Shown in pieces: positions 61,355 to 64,000 of a DNA stretch of 64,000 nucleotides. Positions within the stretch are counted from its first letter, which is position 1. Each line of letters opens with the position of its first letter. Below the pieces are notes generated by a model. That model was not told the origin of the DNA and searched no databases. It saw only the letters and a program-made list of their open reading frames with translations. The stretch spans positions 124,001-188,000 of the forward strand of contig NZ_FPBH01000013.1 in the NCBI RefSeq assembly GCF_900116445.1. Reading direction: 5' to 3'. The translations under genes were made by a program, and so were the position numbers. This DNA comes from Paraburkholderia aspalathi. Its GTDB lineage: Bacteria; Pseudomonadota; Gammaproteobacteria; Burkholderiales; Burkholderiaceae.

Positions 61355-62506
61355 ATGAACGATCAACACCCGTACTCTTGTCTATGCTGCAGCGACTCTC
61401 AGAGCGCTGCCTTCAGCCGCCGCCGCTTTCTCACCCTGGCGGCCGAAAGCGCCGCAGCGCTTACTCTCTTCCCCAGTCTCGCCTACGCGGATTCTGTCCC
61501 GACCATCGCTTACGAGTCGGTTCCCAATCTGCTGCATCTCCCACGTGACGTTTATTTCGGCGAGTGTTCGGGCGTGAGCTTTAACTCGAAGGGGCATATT
61601 TTTGTGCTCTCGCGCGGCAATTCGATCGGACCGGCTTACGGCGCCGCCGCGGCTCAGCTTCTAGAGTTCGCGCCGGACGGTCGGTTCGTCCGCGAAATTG
61701 GCCACAACCTGTATGCCTGGTCGTTCGCACACACGGTCAAGGTCGACCGGCACGACAACATCTGGGTGACCGACAAGGGTTCCGACATGGTGATCAAGTT
61801 CACGCCGGACGGACGCGTCGCCATGGTTTTCGGTCGTAAGCAGGAAGCGGCAGACGAGGAAACGGGCCCGCTCAAGCATCCGAATCCGCCTTTGCCGTCG
61901 GAGCCGGGGCGCTTCAGGCAAGTCACCGACGTCGCCTGGGACAGCGCTGACAACACCTATATCAGCGACGGGTATATCAACTCCCGTGTGGCGAAAGTCG
62001 ACAAGGACGGCAACTGGCTCAAATCGTGGGGCGAACGCGGGACGGGTCCGGGTCAGTTTCATACGCCGCACAGTATCGCTGTCGATGCCAAAGGCCTCGT
62101 GTATATTGCCGATCGCAGCAACCGTCGCATTCAGGTTTTCGACGGCGAGGGTAATTTCCAGCGGCAGTTCACCATCGACGTACCGGTCCCGCCTGGCGCT
62201 CAACCCGCGATCGGCAGCGTTCCCGATGAAGCGACGATAGCCGCCGGCACTTTTGCACCGGGCTCACCGTGGGCGATCTGCATTTCTCCCGGCCCGAATC
62301 AGGTGCTTTACTGTTCCGATGCGTTTCCGGGGCGCATCTACAAACTGACGCTCGAAGGAAAGCTGCTCGGCATGCTGGGTCAATCCGGCAAGCAACTGAA
62401 GCAGTTCGGCTGGATTCACCAGATGGCCTGTCCGTCCGAGAACGTGCTGTTTGTCGCCGAGCTGTTGAACTGGCGAGTTCAGAAGCTCATGCTGCGTCCG
62501 ACGTAG
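61355..62506 (+). CDS. Tat-exported NHL-repeat beta-propeller protein
   Basis: A 383-aa protein with a twin-arginine signal (SRRRFLTLAAESAAALTLF) preceded by a short Cys-containing leader. The mature part is an NHL-type six-bladed propeller with repeats such as SFAHTVKVDRHDNIWVTDKGSDMVIKFTPDGR (quoted in part), GPGQFHTPHSIAVDAKGLVYIADRSNRRIQVFDGEG and ENVLFVAELLNWRVQKL. It resembles bacterial homologues of peptidyl-alpha-hydroxyglycine amidating lyase. AAGGAGG stands seven bases before the ATG. Its 3' end overlaps the reverse TAXI gene by 20 bases. The substrate is unknown. Confidence 0.82.
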   Translation: MNDQHPYSCLCCSDSQSAAFSRRRFLTLAAESAAALTLFPSLAYADSVPTIAYESVPNLLHLPRDVYFGECSGVSFNSKGHIFVLSRGNSIGPAYGAAAAQLLEFAPDGRFVREIGHNLYAWSFAHTVKVDRHDNIWVTDKGSDMVIKFTPDGRVAMVFGRKQEAADEETGPLKHPNPPLPSEPGRFRQVTDVAWDSADNTYISDGYINSRVAKVDKDGNWLKSWGERGTGPGQFHTPHSIAVDAKGLVYIADRSNRRIQVFDGEGNFQRQFTIDVPVPPGAQPAIGSVPDEATIAAGTFAPGSPWAICISPGPNQVLYCSDAFPGRIYKLTLEGKLLGMLGQSGKQLKQFGWIHQMACPSENVLFVAELLNWRVQKLMLRPT

Positions 62507-63839
62507 CTTGGTCCGCAACGCGTGAAATTCTGTTCCGTACTACGGCAATCGCCTGCTTGAGCGCATACACGTCCTGGAAATAACGCTGCGGCATCCGGAT
62601 CTGATTGGCATTGGCATCGATGTGCTCGATCTCGTCCTGCCATTGTGCAATCTGGTCCGGCGTTGGATGGCTGGTTTTCCATATTTCGTCTTCGAGCGCC
62701 TTGATCTCGCGATACCAGACAACCAGGCGTTTCTTTATGCGCGCCTCCGCCATGCGCGGCAACGCCTGCAGCAGGCCGAGCAATAAAGCCATGAAGGGGA
62801 GCAGGATCAGCAGACGTCGTTCGATAAAGCTGGCCAGCCAGAATGGCAGGTAGCGTTGCAGGAAGGGGCGGCCCGTTTTGAAGTAGCGCTCGCTCTCTTC
62901 GGCAACAGGAAAGTCCGCGGTATTCAGATTGGGAAACACGCCAAGCGGCGTGAAGTAATCTTCGCCGCCGTGGACGGTTTTAGCAGCGTCCAGCAACAGG
63001 TAGACGAGTGCAGGGTGTAGCGTGTCTTTGGCGACGAGCAAGGCGGTGGCGGCGAGCAGCGTAACGTCCGCTTGCGGCAGATCGTTGACGATGCTGGTCG
63101 CGGCGCGTGGAAAAATAACCTTGGATAGCGATGGGAATTTCTGTATCAGCGCATCGGCCTGTACAAAACTCATCAGCTTGAGATCGCTGTTCAGCAGTGT
63201 GGTCTGCATGGGCGCATCAGGCCTGCCGATAAAGAATGCTGCATCCAGCTGACCGTTTTCGAGGGCTTGATAGGATTTGACCGCGTCCATCTCGAGCAGC
63301 TTTGTGTTGTCGCGTGTGACGCCGCTGTACCCGAGCAATACCTGCGAGACGTTCAGCAGGCCACTGCCAGGAACACCGATTGAAACTCTCTTGCCACGTA
63401 GTTGTGCCAGCCGGGTGATGGTGGAGTCACCACGGTAGAACACCCAGATCGGTTCATAGGAGACGGCGGCGATCGTCTGCAGGTGATCGGTTTCTTTCGG
63501 GCTGGTGGTGCCGGACTGGATGAAGCCCACCTCGTATTCGCTGTTGGGGTCACTCAGCCGCTGATAGTTTTCACTCGACCCCGACGAACTGCGGATATCG
63601 AGCTTGATGCCGTCACGCTTCAGGATGGGTGCATAACGATCTGCAAAGCCGCGATAGATCCCGTTGTCTGCACCGGTTGTGATGACGATGGTGTGCCGGA
63701 AGGCGGGCTCGAGTATGACCCAAAGCCCCCAACCAAGCGCGGCGATCAGCGCGATCACGCCGGCGATGAGAAGCCGCCGGCGACCCGGTGTCATAGGGCG
63801 TTTTTCGTTGCGATGAAGCGCTGGGTTGTGCCTGGGCAT
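62487..63839 (-). CDS. TAXI-family solute-binding membrane protein
   Basis: A 450-aa protein with an N-terminal anchor (RRLLIAGVIALIAALGWGLWVIL) and a TAXI-type TRAP solute-binding domain (about 60-340). Landmarks are ITTGADNGIYRGFADRYAPIL, YEVGFIQSGTTSP, RGKRVSIGVPGSGLLNVSQVLL and LENGQLDAAFFIGRPDAP. Unlike classical binding proteins it continues with a second membrane helix (about 360-385) and a cytoplasmic coiled tail of about 60 residues. GAGAGG precedes the ATG at 63839. No TRAP permease gene is adjacent, so it may be a membrane sensor rather than a transporter part. Confidence 0.82.
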   Translation of the reverse strand: MPRHNPALHRNEKRPMTPGRRRLLIAGVIALIAALGWGLWVILEPAFRHTIVITTGADNGIYRGFADRYAPILKRDGIKLDIRSSSGSSENYQRLSDPNSEYEVGFIQSGTTSPKETDHLQTIAAVSYEPIWVFYRGDSTITRLAQLRGKRVSIGVPGSGLLNVSQVLLGYSGVTRDNTKLLEMDAVKSYQALENGQLDAAFFIGRPDAPMQTTLLNSDLKLMSFVQADALIQKFPSLSKVIFPRAATSIVNDLPQADVTLLAATALLVAKDTLHPALVYLLLDAAKTVHGGEDYFTPLGVFPNLNTADFPVAEESERYFKTGRPFLQRYLPFWLASFIERRLLILLPFMALLLGLLQALPRMAEARIKKRLVVWYREIKALEDEIWKTSHPTPDQIAQWQDEIEHIDANANQIRMPQRYFQDVYALKQAIAVVRNRISRVADQATSDAA

Positions 63840-64000
63840 TGTTCGCCTCTCGCGCGCGGGTGGTGTCTGACAGCCAGCATGGATAATGCAGTGCCGTGCA
63901 CGCCTTGTCCATATCCGCACTCGAGCTTGCGATTGCCGTAGCGCGTGAAGACTCAGTGCGTCGAGGACGGTTGCGCGCCGTCCGGCACAAATACATAACC

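Noticed and set aside
1..64000. CRISPR arrays, tRNA or rRNA genes, and prophage modules
   Set aside because: No regularly spaced repeats, cloverleaf-like segments or phage structural genes were seen when scanning both strands. A dedicated search could still find a small RNA.

Overview
The window reads as a GC-rich, densely coding segment of a betaproteobacterial genome, most likely Paraburkholderia or Burkholderia sensu lato. This rests on the sfn/msu organosulfur genes, a phosphocholine-specific phospholipase C, porin-type proteins, an IS402-like remnant, and the DUF3348/DUF802/OmpA/DUF2894 gene set. There are no rRNA, tRNA, replication or ribosomal genes. The mix of catabolic modules, regulators and transporters suggests a secondary chromosome or an accessory part of the main one. 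All functional calls come from reading the sequence and from memory of the families; no database search was run.

Layout. (1) 1-4.1 kb: a chemotaxis receptor, a small unknown gene, and a LysR regulator divergent from a YcaC-like exported hydrolase. (2) 4.2-13.1 kb: a forward aromatic-acid catabolic cluster. It encodes two proteins of the 4,5-dihydroxyphthalate decarboxylase/periplasmic-binding fold, a 4-oxalomesaconate hydratase (LigJ), a LigI-like lactonase, an MFS carrier, a one-chain LigB-type extradiol dioxygenase, an HpcH/HpaI aldolase and a ThDP enzyme. Together they suggest decarboxylation of a dihydroxylated aromatic polyacid, meta (4,5) ring cleavage, and breakdown through 4-oxalomesaconate to central metabolites. 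(3) 13.2-25 kb: a TolB-like propeller protein, a second copy of the MFS carrier, an outer-membrane protein, a truncated porin beside an inverted-repeat element, an AraC regulator, a lactonase-like propeller, alanine racemase and a GGDEF-EAL protein.

(4) 25-37.2 kb: an organosulfur-scavenging region. An eight-gene reverse operon (msuE, sfnG, a degenerate AMP-ligase-like gene and a complete LIV-type ABC importer) starts at a sigma-54-like promoter. Next to it are two DszC/SfnB-like flavoenzyme genes and a sigma-54 activator (SfnR). (5) 37.3-42.1 kb: small genes, phospholipase C, a class A beta-lactamase coupled to the stump of an acyltransferase gene, and an IS5/IS402-type remnant. (6) 42.1-46.9 kb: a four-gene reverse operon encoding a MotA/TolQ/ExbB-like channel protein with a very long coiled tail, a MotB/OmpA-like partner and two accessory proteins. 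This is the best candidate here for a poorly described ion-driven machine. (7) 47.3-49.4 kb: a Tat-exported purple acid phosphatase-like enzyme and a small gene.

(8) 49.5-59.5 kb: a LysR regulator divergent from a carbohydrate or sugar-acid module with a split transketolase, an SDR, a TRAP importer (DctP plus fused DctQM), a second full-length transketolase and a D-2-hydroxyacid dehydrogenase. (9) 59.5-64 kb: a repeat-containing single-pass membrane protein, a DUF3455 lipoprotein, a Tat-exported NHL-repeat protein and a TAXI-type solute-binding membrane protein.

Two non-coding signals stand out. One is a conserved 60-70 nt element that lies upstream of four transcription units in the sense orientation. 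The other is a pair of homologous leader hairpins in the aromatic cluster whose stems carry a compensatory base-pair change.
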